Shown: in pieces, positions 1-7,620 of the stretch
Position numbering within the stretch: position 1 is the stretch's first letter
Layout: every line of letters starts with the position of its first letter
Assembly (NCBI GenBank): GCA_025456345.1
Contig: JALOKU010000006.1
Location: forward strand, 1-64,000
Reading direction: 5' to 3'
From: Vicinamibacterales bacterium
GTDB lineage: Bacteria; Acidobacteriota; Vicinamibacteria; Vicinamibacterales; JAKQTR01
Length of the DNA: 64,000 nt
Made by a program: the position numbers and the translations under genes
Notes under the pieces: generated by a model
Database searches by the model: none
The model's input: the letters and a program-made list of their open reading frames with translations, nothing else
Told to the model about the DNA's origin: nothing

Positions 1-575
1 TCCAGGGCCAGGGCCCCGATCACGCGGGCCCGGCCGCCGTCGGCGGCGGTCAGGAGCGACACGACCTGCCACGGCTGGAACACGCGCACGCCGCGGCCGA
101 CGACTTCCTTCGAGAGCGCGTCGACCATCTGCTGCGACGTCCGAGGGCCCGCCGACGTGGCGCGGCCGCGCTCGTCGTGGTCGGTGCGATAGCCCGGGTA
201 TCCGCCGTACCGATCGTGGGGGAACGGCACGCCCGCTTGGACGAGGCGGTAGAACGCCTGGGCCGAGTGCCTGGCTTCGCTGAGCGCGATGTCGCCGTGC
301 ATGCTGCCGCCGGCGAAGAGATCCTCGGCCAGCAGGCGTGCCGAATCCGGCACCCGGCCGTCGAGCGAGAGCTTGTAGTAGGTCTGCTTGTCGGAGCCCG
401 CGTGAGCGGACGTGCCGCCGCCCCAGCTCTCGGTCACAAGCGCGATGTCCGGCTGACCGAAGTCGCCGAGCCAGACCGCGGCGCCCAGGGCGGCCGCGCC
501 GGACCCGATGACGAGCGTGTTGACGCTGTACACCGGCATCGGCGACCCGGCCACCGTCACGCGGTCTTCGATCAT
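1..575 (-). CDS. FAD-dependent oxidoreductase, N-terminal part (cut by window edge)
   Basis: The gene runs off the left edge, so it is absent from the ORF track; I translated it by hand. About 191 codons are visible with no stop. It begins MIEDRVTVAGSP and soon shows a Rossmann dinucleotide-binding stretch, LVIGSGAAALGAAVWL (GxGxxA type, near residues 22-37), as in flavoproteins of the succinate dehydrogenase/fumarate reductase or FAD-binding-2 class. The ATG overlaps the stop of the upstream reductase gene in an ATGA, so it is the fourth gene of a translationally coupled operon (symporter, TIM barrel, OYE-type reductase, this). It is probably a flavin dehydrogenase acting on the operon's substrate. 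The substrate and the C-terminal half are not visible. Confidence 0.75.
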   Translation of the reverse strand, partial: MIEDRVTVAGSPMPVYSVNTLVIGSGAAALGAAVWLGDFGQPDIALVTESWGGGTSAHAGSDKQTYYKLSLDGRVPDSARLLAEDLFAGGSMHGDIALSEARHSAQAFYRLVQAGVPFPHDRYGGYPGYRTDHDERGRATSAGPRTSQQMVDALSKEVVGRGVRVFQPWQVVSLLTAADGGRARVIGALAL

Positions 576-1924
576 GGCGGGCTCCCTGCCGCGTTCGTTG
601 CGCGGCGGTGCAGGGCCGAATAGAGCGGGTGGTCGCGCACGGCGCATCCGGCCGTGCTGCCCATGCGCATCAACTCGGTACAGCGCGAGCAGGCGATGCA
701 GCACTTCACCGGATCGAGCGCGCCGCGCGCCATCAGGTCGGCCGGCGCGTCGGGGTACGCGAACATCCCGCGGCCGAGGCCGGCCAGTTGCGCACCGCCG
801 GCCTTCAGGAGAGCCGCGGCCACGGGCGGCCAGAATTGCCGCAGCCACGACAGTCCCGTCGCAACCACGGGCACCGACGGCACCTCGGCCTGGATGGCGG
901 CCCCCAGTGCGAGCAGGCGGGACACGCCGATGAGCGGGTGCTCGGGCGGCGGCGCCGTGCCTGCGACCGGCCGGTCGAACGGCCGGTTGATGTGCGGGCC
1001 GTACGTCGGGATGCCGGCCGTGACATTCAGCAGGGCGCACCCTGCGTCGCGAAGCCTCCTGGCGAGCCCCTTCGGCTCGTCGAGATCGAGGCCGGCGCCG
1101 CCATCGGCCGGCACGCCGAATCCATAGGGGAACGGCACGCCGTCGGTCGCGTTGAGCCTGACGGCAATCGCCAGATCCGGCACCTCCGCGCGCACGGCCG
1201 AGACGATGTCCATCAGCAGCCGGATGCGGTGCTCGAACGGCCCGCCGTAGCGGCTGTTGGTGCGTGTGTGCGCCCCGAGCAGTTCGTGGAGGAGGTAGCC
1301 ATGGCACGCCTTGATATCGACGGCGTCGAATCCCGCCCGGGCCGCCAGCCTGGCGGCGTCCACGAACCGGCTCACGAGTCCGTCAAGCTCCCCATCGGTC
1401 CATGCTGGCAGCGTTTCGCGATCGAGATAGGGATTGTGACACGCCGCGCGGCGCTCGCCGGGAGGGGCCGTCCTGCTGAAGCGGCCCGAGTGAGTCAACT
1501 GCAGAACGAGATAGGGCTCGTGCGCCGGTCCGAAGCGCTGCCGCGCAGCGATTCTCGTGACGCCGACGAGATGGCGGAAGGCGGGCGCGGTCGCCGGCGT
1601 GATGAACAACTGCCTCGGGTTCGCGCGGCCATCCCCGAGGACGCTGGTCGCTTCGAACCAGATCAGGCCCGCCCCTCCGGCGCCGAATCGCTCGTAGCGG
1701 CGCACGGTGAGGTCGGCCGGCGCGCCCTCCGGCGTGCTGTCGCAGCCTTCCATCGGCTGGGCGGCGATCCGGTTCGGCACGCGCCGCCCGCCGACCACGG
1801 TCTCTTCGAACAGCACCCCGATGTCCTGGTCGAAGGGCAGTTCCGCGCCGAGTTCTTCGGCCTTTCGGCGCAGGGCGTCGGCCGTCCTGAACGCGAACCG
1901 GTCGGCCACCGGCTGGCTGTTCAT
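572..1924 (-). CDS. Old Yellow Enzyme family NADH:flavin oxidoreductase with C-terminal Cys cluster
   Basis: A 450-residue protein of the NADH:flavin oxidoreductase/OYE family (FMN TIM barrel). Family signatures are AQPMEGCD near residue 60, LTHSGRFSR in the middle, FDAVDIKACHGYLLHELL with the flavin-site residues, and RYGGPFEHRIRLLMDIV. Near the C terminus a cysteine group, CCIACSRC followed 11 residues later by another Cys, resembles the 4Fe-4S site of 2,4-dienoyl-CoA reductase-like members, although the C-terminal FAD/NAD domain of those enzymes is absent. The ORF track extends to 2323, but the start is ATG at 1924 (MNSQPVAD), which overlaps the upstream stop as ATGA. It likely reduces an activated C=C or C=O bond; the electron donor could be the adjacent FAD protein. 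Confidence 0.85.
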   Translation of the reverse strand: MNSQPVADRFAFRTADALRRKAEELGAELPFDQDIGVLFEETVVGGRRVPNRIAAQPMEGCDSTPEGAPADLTVRRYERFGAGGAGLIWFEATSVLGDGRANPRQLFITPATAPAFRHLVGVTRIAARQRFGPAHEPYLVLQLTHSGRFSRTAPPGERRAACHNPYLDRETLPAWTDGELDGLVSRFVDAARLAARAGFDAVDIKACHGYLLHELLGAHTRTNSRYGGPFEHRIRLLMDIVSAVRAEVPDLAIAVRLNATDGVPFPYGFGVPADGGAGLDLDEPKGLARRLRDAGCALLNVTAGIPTYGPHINRPFDRPVAGTAPPPEHPLIGVSRLLALGAAIQAEVPSVPVVATGLSWLRQFWPPVAAALLKAGGAQLAGLGRGMFAYPDAPADLMARGALDPVKCCIACSRCTELMRMGSTAGCAVRDHPLYSALHRRATNAAGSPP

Positions 1925-2943
1925 GATGACGCCTCCGCGACGGTGGACACCGAGTCGGCCAGTCGTCGAAGCTGGCGAAGGTCGTGGGCGATTCTGGACT
2001 CGCACACGCCGGGCCACTCGGCGCGCTCGAGCGGGCGGCAGCCGGGATTGGCCTGGGCCGTGTCGGCCAGTTCGAGCAACGCCCTCAATTCCGCGCCGGC
2101 CAGATCCGGGAATCGCGACATGAAGGCTGGGTCGTGAATCGGCAGGCGGAAGCGTCCGCCGTGATCCTCCACGGAGAGGTGCACGGGCCGCTCCAGCGCG
2201 CCGAGCAGGCGGATGATGGCGGCAAGATCGATGACGCCCGCGCCGAGGGCCACGGGAAACGTCGCGAGTCCGTCGCGGGAGCTGAGGACGCCGCCGTCTT
2301 TCATGTGCGTGCTGACGACCCACGGCAGCAGCCGCCGGGTTGCCATGATCGGGTGTTCGATCATCGTCATCAGGTTCATCGTATCAAGGCAGATGCCCAG
2401 CCATCCGCCCGGTTCGGCCTCGCACATGTCGAACAGGCGGAGCAGTTCGAACGACGTGAACTCGAAGTGCGTCTCGATGGCGAGCACGGCGCCATGGTCG
2501 CGCCACATCGTCTCCTGGACACGCAGCGCGTCGGCCGTGTCGCGCAGGAGCACCTCGGTGGGAGGGTTCGCGGCGTCCCACCGCATCAGTCCGCCCGAGC
2601 ATGACCGGACGACGGTTGCGCCGATCGCGGCCGCCTCCCGGGCCGCGCCGCGGTTGATCTCGAAGAGGTCCGTCCGCGCCCAGGACGTCATGTCGCGGGG
2701 AATGTGCTGCGCGCCGCCCCATTCGAGATACAGGCCGTGCTCGACCGCGAAGGCGCGGATGGCCTCCAACGACGAGGCATCCATCCGGCCTTGCCATTCG
2801 GGCGCCAGGCCCGAAAACGCCACGCCGTCGGCCCGGTGGGCCAGGGCCCACTCGAGCGTGTCGAGCGGCGACAATCCGAGCGGGAACAGGCCGTAGTTGT
2901 CGAGGCCGACACGCCAGGCGCGCGTGGATGCAGCGCGGCTCAT
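1921..2943 (-). CDS. Sugar phosphate isomerase/epimerase-like TIM-barrel protein
   Basis: A 340-residue protein of the xylose isomerase-like (AP endonuclease 2) TIM-barrel superfamily. Typical metal-binding strand ends are visible: AIETHFEFTS, GICLDTMNLM (Asp ligand), VVSTHMKDGGVL (His ligand) and HLSVEDHGG (Glu ligand). There is no signal peptide, so it is cytoplasmic. It is the second gene of the four-gene coupled operon, overlapping both neighbours by ATGA. Members usually isomerise or epimerise ketoses, inositol derivatives or hydroxypyruvate. With an SSS importer upstream and two redox flavoproteins downstream, a catabolic isomerase or aldolase-like step is likely. The exact substrate cannot be read from sequence. 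Confidence 0.8.
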   Translation of the reverse strand: MSRAASTRAWRVGLDNYGLFPLGLSPLDTLEWALAHRADGVAFSGLAPEWQGRMDASSLEAIRAFAVEHGLYLEWGGAQHIPRDMTSWARTDLFEINRGAAREAAAIGATVVRSCSGGLMRWDAANPPTEVLLRDTADALRVQETMWRDHGAVLAIETHFEFTSFELLRLFDMCEAEPGGWLGICLDTMNLMTMIEHPIMATRRLLPWVVSTHMKDGGVLSSRDGLATFPVALGAGVIDLAAIIRLLGALERPVHLSVEDHGGRFRLPIHDPAFMSRFPDLAGAELRALLELADTAQANPGCRPLERAEWPGVCESRIAHDLRQLRRLADSVSTVAEASS

Positions 2944-5048
2944 CGGACCGTCACCATGGCCCAGAGCAGCAGGATCACGACGCCCACGAGCGCCCAGGTG
3001 CCGAAGAAGCCGATGTAGTCGCTCCGGGCCGGCTTCAGGATTTCCCAGTTCCTGCCCTTGAACACCTTGTCAGACTCGAACTGCCCGGGGTTGGCGGCCG
3101 CCGCGGCCAACGCCGCGGCCTCAGCCTCGGGTGTCGCCTGCACCGGCGTGTGGACCTTGGCGAAGAAGCGGTCGAGCGCCGCGCGCGGCTCCGGGCGCGT
3201 GAACCACGAGAACGCCGCCAGCGCCAGGAACGGGAAGAGCGCATCGAAGTAGAAGCGCGCGGCGACCAGTTGCGGTTTGGACCAGCGCGTGAAATCGACG
3301 CCGAACCAGCTCATCACCCACAACTCCGCATGAAATCGCCCGCGCCCTTCCTTCACGGCCTGCGGGTGCTCCGGATCGATCGGCACGACCTTCTCGAAGA
3401 ACACGCCGACCGGCGGCATCGTCTGCGTCCGGGTGACGGAGTCACCCGCGCGCGCCGCGCGGCCCGCGGCCACGTCGTCATGCGTGGCGGGAGCCGTGGA
3501 GGAGACCTCCCGCGGCGCGGTTTCGAGCAGCCACGCCGGGTTCAGGCGCGCCGCGTCGATGCGGGGGAAGGCCGTGGGAATCGCCGCGTAGAGCAGGATG
3601 CAGATGGCCACCTGCCAGATGACCGCCCATCTCGTCACCCGGCGCCACACGAATCCGAGCCAGATCGACGCACCGAAGATCGCCGGCACCGAGATGATGT
3701 ACTGGAAGAGCTCCAGCAGGTTCTCCGCGGTCATGGCCACGAGGATTGCGCCGGCAAGGGTCACCGCGATGACCGCGCGGCCGACCGCCATGTAGTGCCT
3801 GTCGCTTCTGTCCGGGACGAGCGGCTTGTACAGGTTCCTGATGAACAGCGCCGCGTGCGCCACGGCGGACGCGTCCAGCGTCGACATGTTGGCGGCGAGC
3901 ACTCCGACGAGCATCAAGCCGATGGCTCCCGGCGGCAGCAGATCACGCGTCATCACGCCCCAGATGAGATCCGGATCGTGCAGCGTCCCCGCGTAGAGGC
4001 CGATGGCGATGAGCCCGGCGAGCGCCCAGAAGAGCATCAGCACGCGCTTCGCGAACATGCCGCCGATCATGCCGATGCGCGCGGTGAATTCATTGGTGGC
4101 CGAGCCGGCGGTCTGCATGCCCGACACGACGGCGACAATCGAGACGAGGTTCGCGAGCACCATCGCGACGACCGTGTACCAGGCGTACTCGCTGAGTGAC
4201 GCCGAGCCGAACAGGGCGAACATGTGCGCCGGCACCGCGGCGTGCAGCCCCTCGAACCCGCCCAGCTTCGCGAGGCCGACCGGCACGAGGATGACCGAGA
4301 AGATGATGATGAGCACCCCCTGGATGCCGTCGGTGATGGCCGCGGCGCGGAATCCGCCCATCATCGTGTAGGCGCCGACCACGATCGCGTAGACCAGGAA
4401 GAACCAGACCGGGTTGACGTGCGAGACGAAGGAGCGCAGTTCGCCTCGCTGCTGCTTGTGCCGGAGCAGGACCCAGCGCGTCTCCTGCGCGGGCGTGAGG
4501 CCGGCCGGCCGAGCGCCGTCGAGCTGGCGGAACTCCCGGAACTCCTCGATGCTCGCGCGTTCGGCGGGCGTGCACTGCTCGATGGCCTTCGGCGTCATCG
4601 CCACCATCGTCTTGCCCGCGACCAGCATGCCGATGCCCCCGCCGATGAACGCGGAGAGCGCGAGCGTGAAGACGGCGTACGCCGCCGCGAGGAACGGGCT
4701 GCCGAAGCGCTCCGCGTAGTAGTCGCCGATGGTCGTGAGGCGCACCCGGCGGAAGAACATGGTGCTGATCCAGTAGAACGGCGTCAGGAAGAGCACGAGC
4801 GACTGGATCCACATGCCGCCGATGCCTTGCCGGTACACCTCGCGCGACACGGCGACGGCCTGGTCGGCGTTGGTCGAGCAGCCGAAATTCAGGAAGAACT
4901 GATAGACCTTGCCCAGCTTGCGCCCGGCCAGGAAGAAGTCGTCCATGCCCGCGGATGCGCGGCCGACTTTCAGCCCAATCCACACCACTGCCGCCAGGTA
5001 GACGGCGATGATCGCGAGATCGACGGCATGGAGGCCCCAGAGATACAT
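2940..5048 (-). CDS. Sodium:solute symporter (SSS family)
   Basis: A 702-residue integral membrane protein of the SSS/SSSF family. It opens with a membrane helix (AVDLAIIAVYLAAVVWIGLKVG), then MDDFFLAGRKLGKVYQFFLNFG, a family hallmark, and has about a dozen further hydrophobic segments. It is longer than many SSS members (about 500 to 550) because of hydrophilic insertions: a charged loop near residues 150-200 and a long extramembrane stretch near residues 490-580, plus a C-terminal extension ending in a last helix. As the first gene of the operon it should bring in the substrate for the downstream enzymes. The ATG at 5048 is preceded by a weak GAGG and a clear promoter. Confidence 0.88.
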   Translation of the reverse strand: MYLWGLHAVDLAIIAVYLAAVVWIGLKVGRASAGMDDFFLAGRKLGKVYQFFLNFGCSTNADQAVAVSREVYRQGIGGMWIQSLVLFLTPFYWISTMFFRRVRLTTIGDYYAERFGSPFLAAAYAVFTLALSAFIGGGIGMLVAGKTMVAMTPKAIEQCTPAERASIEEFREFRQLDGARPAGLTPAQETRWVLLRHKQQRGELRSFVSHVNPVWFFLVYAIVVGAYTMMGGFRAAAITDGIQGVLIIIFSVILVPVGLAKLGGFEGLHAAVPAHMFALFGSASLSEYAWYTVVAMVLANLVSIVAVVSGMQTAGSATNEFTARIGMIGGMFAKRVLMLFWALAGLIAIGLYAGTLHDPDLIWGVMTRDLLPPGAIGLMLVGVLAANMSTLDASAVAHAALFIRNLYKPLVPDRSDRHYMAVGRAVIAVTLAGAILVAMTAENLLELFQYIISVPAIFGASIWLGFVWRRVTRWAVIWQVAICILLYAAIPTAFPRIDAARLNPAWLLETAPREVSSTAPATHDDVAAGRAARAGDSVTRTQTMPPVGVFFEKVVPIDPEHPQAVKEGRGRFHAELWVMSWFGVDFTRWSKPQLVAARFYFDALFPFLALAAFSWFTRPEPRAALDRFFAKVHTPVQATPEAEAAALAAAAANPGQFESDKVFKGRNWEILKPARSDYIGFFGTWALVGVVILLLWAMVTVR

Positions 5049-5097
5049 GGATCGCGCGCCTCAGCCCCCGTGCCGGGACAGCACGAAGGGCGAGCAG

Positions 5098-5126
5098 ATT
5101 GTGGCAACCGCAGGGAAGGGAGTCAA
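5098..5126 (-). promoter_or_regulatory. sigma70-type promoter of the symporter operon
   Basis: On the minus strand TTGACT (5126-5121) is followed after exactly 17 bases by CACAAT (5103-5098). The predicted start of transcription is near 5090, giving a leader of about 40 bases before the ATG at 5048. Spacing and sequence fit a housekeeping promoter. A tandem 12-bp repeat lies directly upstream of the -35 box. Confidence 0.6.
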
Positions 5127-5128
5127 CC

Positions 5129-5152
5129 GGCGAATCGGCCGGCGAATCGGCC
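5129..5152. repeat. Two tandem 12-bp repeats upstream of the -35 box
   Basis: GGCGAATCGGCC occurs twice back to back, starting 3 bases upstream of the symporter -35 hexamer. Each unit has partial dyad symmetry (GGC...GCC). The position suits binding of a regulator of the operon. The rest of 5049-5437 holds no ORF I would call; it is the shared upstream region of the symporter and the NHL gene. Confidence 0.45.
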
Positions 5153-5437
5153 TTGACTTCAACGGCGCGCGGCGCGATTATTCCACCCAGGGAAACCGCC
5201 CCCCACCGACAACCTGCCGCCGCGACGCATCGACGGAGCACGCCATCGCGCCCGTCGTGATCGTACGCCCCCATCGCGCCCCCGCGGTGATCGAGGTCGT
5301 TTCCGCCCGTCAGCTGGGAGGCAGTCGAGGATGCGCAGCCTGCGCTTCCCGCACTCGACGTTCGTGTGACACGTCGTGGGAGTCGCGGAGCTGCGTACGT
5401 TTCGAGCCGAGGTGCAGAATCCCGAAGGAGGTAGTCG

Positions 5438-7129
5438 ATGGTGCGTCTTTCACGGTTGTCACGAGCGGTCCGGCCGCCGATGCCGAGGGTCTGGGCCATC
5501 GCTTCGCTGACCCTGGTGCTGGCGGCTGGCGCGCTTCCCGCACCTGCCGCAGCCCAACCACCCGGAACGATACAGACGGTGGCGGGCACCGGCGTCTGGG
5601 GAAGCAGCGGCGACGGCGGGCCGGCCACTTCGGCACGGATCCAGGAAATCTACGGCATCGCGGTGGACAAGGACGGCAGTCTCTACTTGACGGGGCTCGC
5701 CTCGAACACCGTCCGAAAGGTGACCGCGTCGGACGGCATCATCTCGAGGGTGGCAGGGACCGGCGTTGGCTGGGGATCCACTGGCGACGGCGGGCCGGCC
5801 ACGGCGGCGAACCTGGGCGGTCCGATTCGTGTGGCAGTGGATGCGGATTACAACCTCTACATCTCGGAGTACCTCTACTACAAGATCAGGAAGGTCAGCG
5901 GGGCGTCCGGCCTCATCGGGACGGTGGTGGGAACAGGCATCCCGAACTACAACGGCGAAAACATCCCCGCGGCGACTGCCCAAATCCACGACCCGTGGGG
6001 CATCGCTGTGAGTCCGAACGGGGACTATTATTTCGCGGTGGGCAGCGGCCCACGGATTCGGAAGGTCACAGCGGCGACTGGCCTGATCTCGACCGTGGCC
6101 GGGACTGGCGTCAACGGGGATAGCGGAGACGGCGGGCCGGCGACGTCCGCGCAGTTCATGGACCCGAGGGCCGTCGCACTCGACCCGGCCGGCAACCTCT
6201 TCATTCTGGACTATCGCGCGTGCCGAGTCCGGATGGTCGACGCCGCGACGCAGATCATCACGACAGTAGCCGGGACGGGATCCTGCGGATTCAGCGGCGA
6301 CAGGGGTCCGGCGACCCTGGCGCAATTGAACTGGCCGTATGGCCTCGCGACCGATGCGGCCGGAGACATCTACATCGCCGACACCGACAACCTCCGCATC
6401 CGCCACGTGTCGGCGGCGACGGGCATCATCTCGACCATCGCGGGCGTTGGTTCGTCGGGCAGCGGTGGCGACGCCGGACCGGCCACACTGGCGCAGTTCA
6501 TCAGGCCGGTGGATGTGGCGGTGGACGCCTGGGGAAATGTGTTCGTCGCGGATGCCAGCGACAACCGCATCCGGATGATCACGCCCCGTGACCTCCCGGT
6601 GATCACGTGGGCCAACCCGTCTGCGATCAGTTCGGCCACGCCGCTCGGTGCGGCGCAGTTGAACGCGACGGCGAACGTTCCGGGCACCTTCGTGTACGAC
6701 CCGCCAGCCGGGACGGTGTTGAGCGCCGGCGCGGGGCAGCTACTGTCGGTCACATTCATTCCCGACGACCTGGGCGCTTACGCCCCGGCCCTTGCGACGG
6801 TCGCCATTGACGTCAATGTCGGCCCGGTGAACGGCCCGCCGTACAGGCTGACAATCACCCCGCCGACGGGCGGCAAGGTGCACGGCGCCGGGATCAACTG
6901 CGGCGCGGGCGGCACGGCGTGCACGGTGACGATGCCGGCGGCGATGTCGCTTGGCCTGGAGGCGACGCCGAGCGCCGGGTACACGTTCACGGCGTGGCAG
7001 CGGCACGACGCCGGCGTATTCGCTGGCGCTGAATGGCGCGCGTACCTGCAGCGCCATCTTCACGCCGGCGGGGGGCACATCGGCGTACCAGTTGACCATC
7101 GCGCCGGCGCCGACCGGCGGGGCGGTTAG
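5438..7129 (+). CDS. Secreted NHL-repeat protein with InlB-type C-terminal repeat (frameshifted tail)
   Basis: An exported protein: MVRLSRLSRAVRPP followed by a hydrophobic run and AAAQPPGT, a normal Sec signal peptide. Residues about 45-385 hold six or so NHL-like units built on GTGxxGxxGDGGPATxAQ plus a strand such as VALDPAGNLFILDYRACRVRMV, which should form a beta-propeller. A linker (NPSAISSATPLGAAQL) leads to a Bacterial_repeat/InlB-like unit (GGKVHGAGINCGAGGTACT ... GYTFTAW). A strong Shine-Dalgarno (GAAGGAGGT) sits 5 bases before the ATG. After GYTFTAW the reading frame is broken by an 11-base deletion, so the annotated last 45 or so residues are out-of-frame sequence; see the following pseudogene entry. 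Likely a surface or secreted binding protein. Confidence 0.8.
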   Translation: MVRLSRLSRAVRPPMPRVWAIASLTLVLAAGALPAPAAAQPPGTIQTVAGTGVWGSSGDGGPATSARIQEIYGIAVDKDGSLYLTGLASNTVRKVTASDGIISRVAGTGVGWGSTGDGGPATAANLGGPIRVAVDADYNLYISEYLYYKIRKVSGASGLIGTVVGTGIPNYNGENIPAATAQIHDPWGIAVSPNGDYYFAVGSGPRIRKVTAATGLISTVAGTGVNGDSGDGGPATSAQFMDPRAVALDPAGNLFILDYRACRVRMVDAATQIITTVAGTGSCGFSGDRGPATLAQLNWPYGLATDAAGDIYIADTDNLRIRHVSAATGIISTIAGVGSSGSGGDAGPATLAQFIRPVDVAVDAWGNVFVADASDNRIRMITPRDLPVITWANPSAISSATPLGAAQLNATANVPGTFVYDPPAGTVLSAGAGQLLSVTFIPDDLGAYAPALATVAIDVNVGPVNGPPYRLTITPPTGGKVHGAGINCGAGGTACTVTMPAAMSLGLEATPSAGYTFTAWQRHDAGVFAGAEWRAYLQRHLHAGGGHIGVPVDHRAGADRRGG

Positions 7130-7555
7130 CGGGCATGGCCTCGCCTGTGGCGCGGGTGGGGTGACGTGCCAGGTGGCATTCGGCAGTGCGACCACGGCCA
7201 CGCTGACCGCCACGCCGAGTTCGGGGTATGCGTTCACGAGTTGGGGCGGGGCGTGCGCGGGCACGGCTCCCACCACCACCGTCCTGGTGGACGCGGCGCG
7301 GACCTGCACGGCGACGTTCGCGGCGACGGGCGGAGGGCCGGTGACGGGCCCGCCGTACACGCTGACGGTGACACCGGCGGCGGGCGGGGTGATTCGGGCC
7401 GCGGGCATCGCCTGCGGCGCGGGCGGCACGGCGGGTACACGTTCACGGCGTGGACCGGGGACTGCAGCGGCACGACGCCGGCATACCCGCTGGCGCTGAA
7501 TGGCGCGCGTACCTGCAGCGCCATCTTCACGCCGTCAGGAGGCGGCGGGCACTAA
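6998..7555 (+). pseudogene. Frame-disrupted C-terminal repeats of the NHL protein
   Basis: Past 6997 the protein repeats continue in another frame: TTPAYSLALNGARTCSAIFTPAGG, then a full unit (GHGLACGAGGVTC ... GYAFTSWGGACAGTAP ... ARTCTATFAATGG), then PYTLTVTPAAGGVIRAAGIACGAGGTA. At 7432/7433 the frame changes again to GYTFTAWTGDCSGTTPAYPLALNGARTCSAIFTPSGGGGH and a stop at 7555. Comparing the repeat units, the first break lacks 11 bases (accggggactg) and the second lacks 58. The sum, 69, is a multiple of three, and the final segment is back in the frame of 5438. The unbroken gene would encode about 728 residues. This is either real decay within a repeat or an assembly/sequencing fault. Confidence 0.75.
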
Positions 7556-7583
7556 CCCCGGAGCTCACGTCGGTTGAGGCGGA

Positions 7584-7613
7584 ATTGGGGTCAGACCCGG
7601 GTCTGACCCCAAT
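7584..7613. repeat. Perfect 30-bp palindrome between convergent genes (REP-like)
   Basis: ATTGGGGTCAGACCC is followed immediately by its exact reverse complement, giving a 15-bp stem with no loop. It sits between the NHL gene end (7555) and the stop of the convergent oxidoreductase gene (7621). The GGGGTCAGACCC core is, to my recollection, a palindrome found many times in several environmental genomes. It may serve as a bidirectional terminator or be a repetitive extragenic palindrome. Confidence 0.7.
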
Positions 7614-7620
7614 CCGGTTT

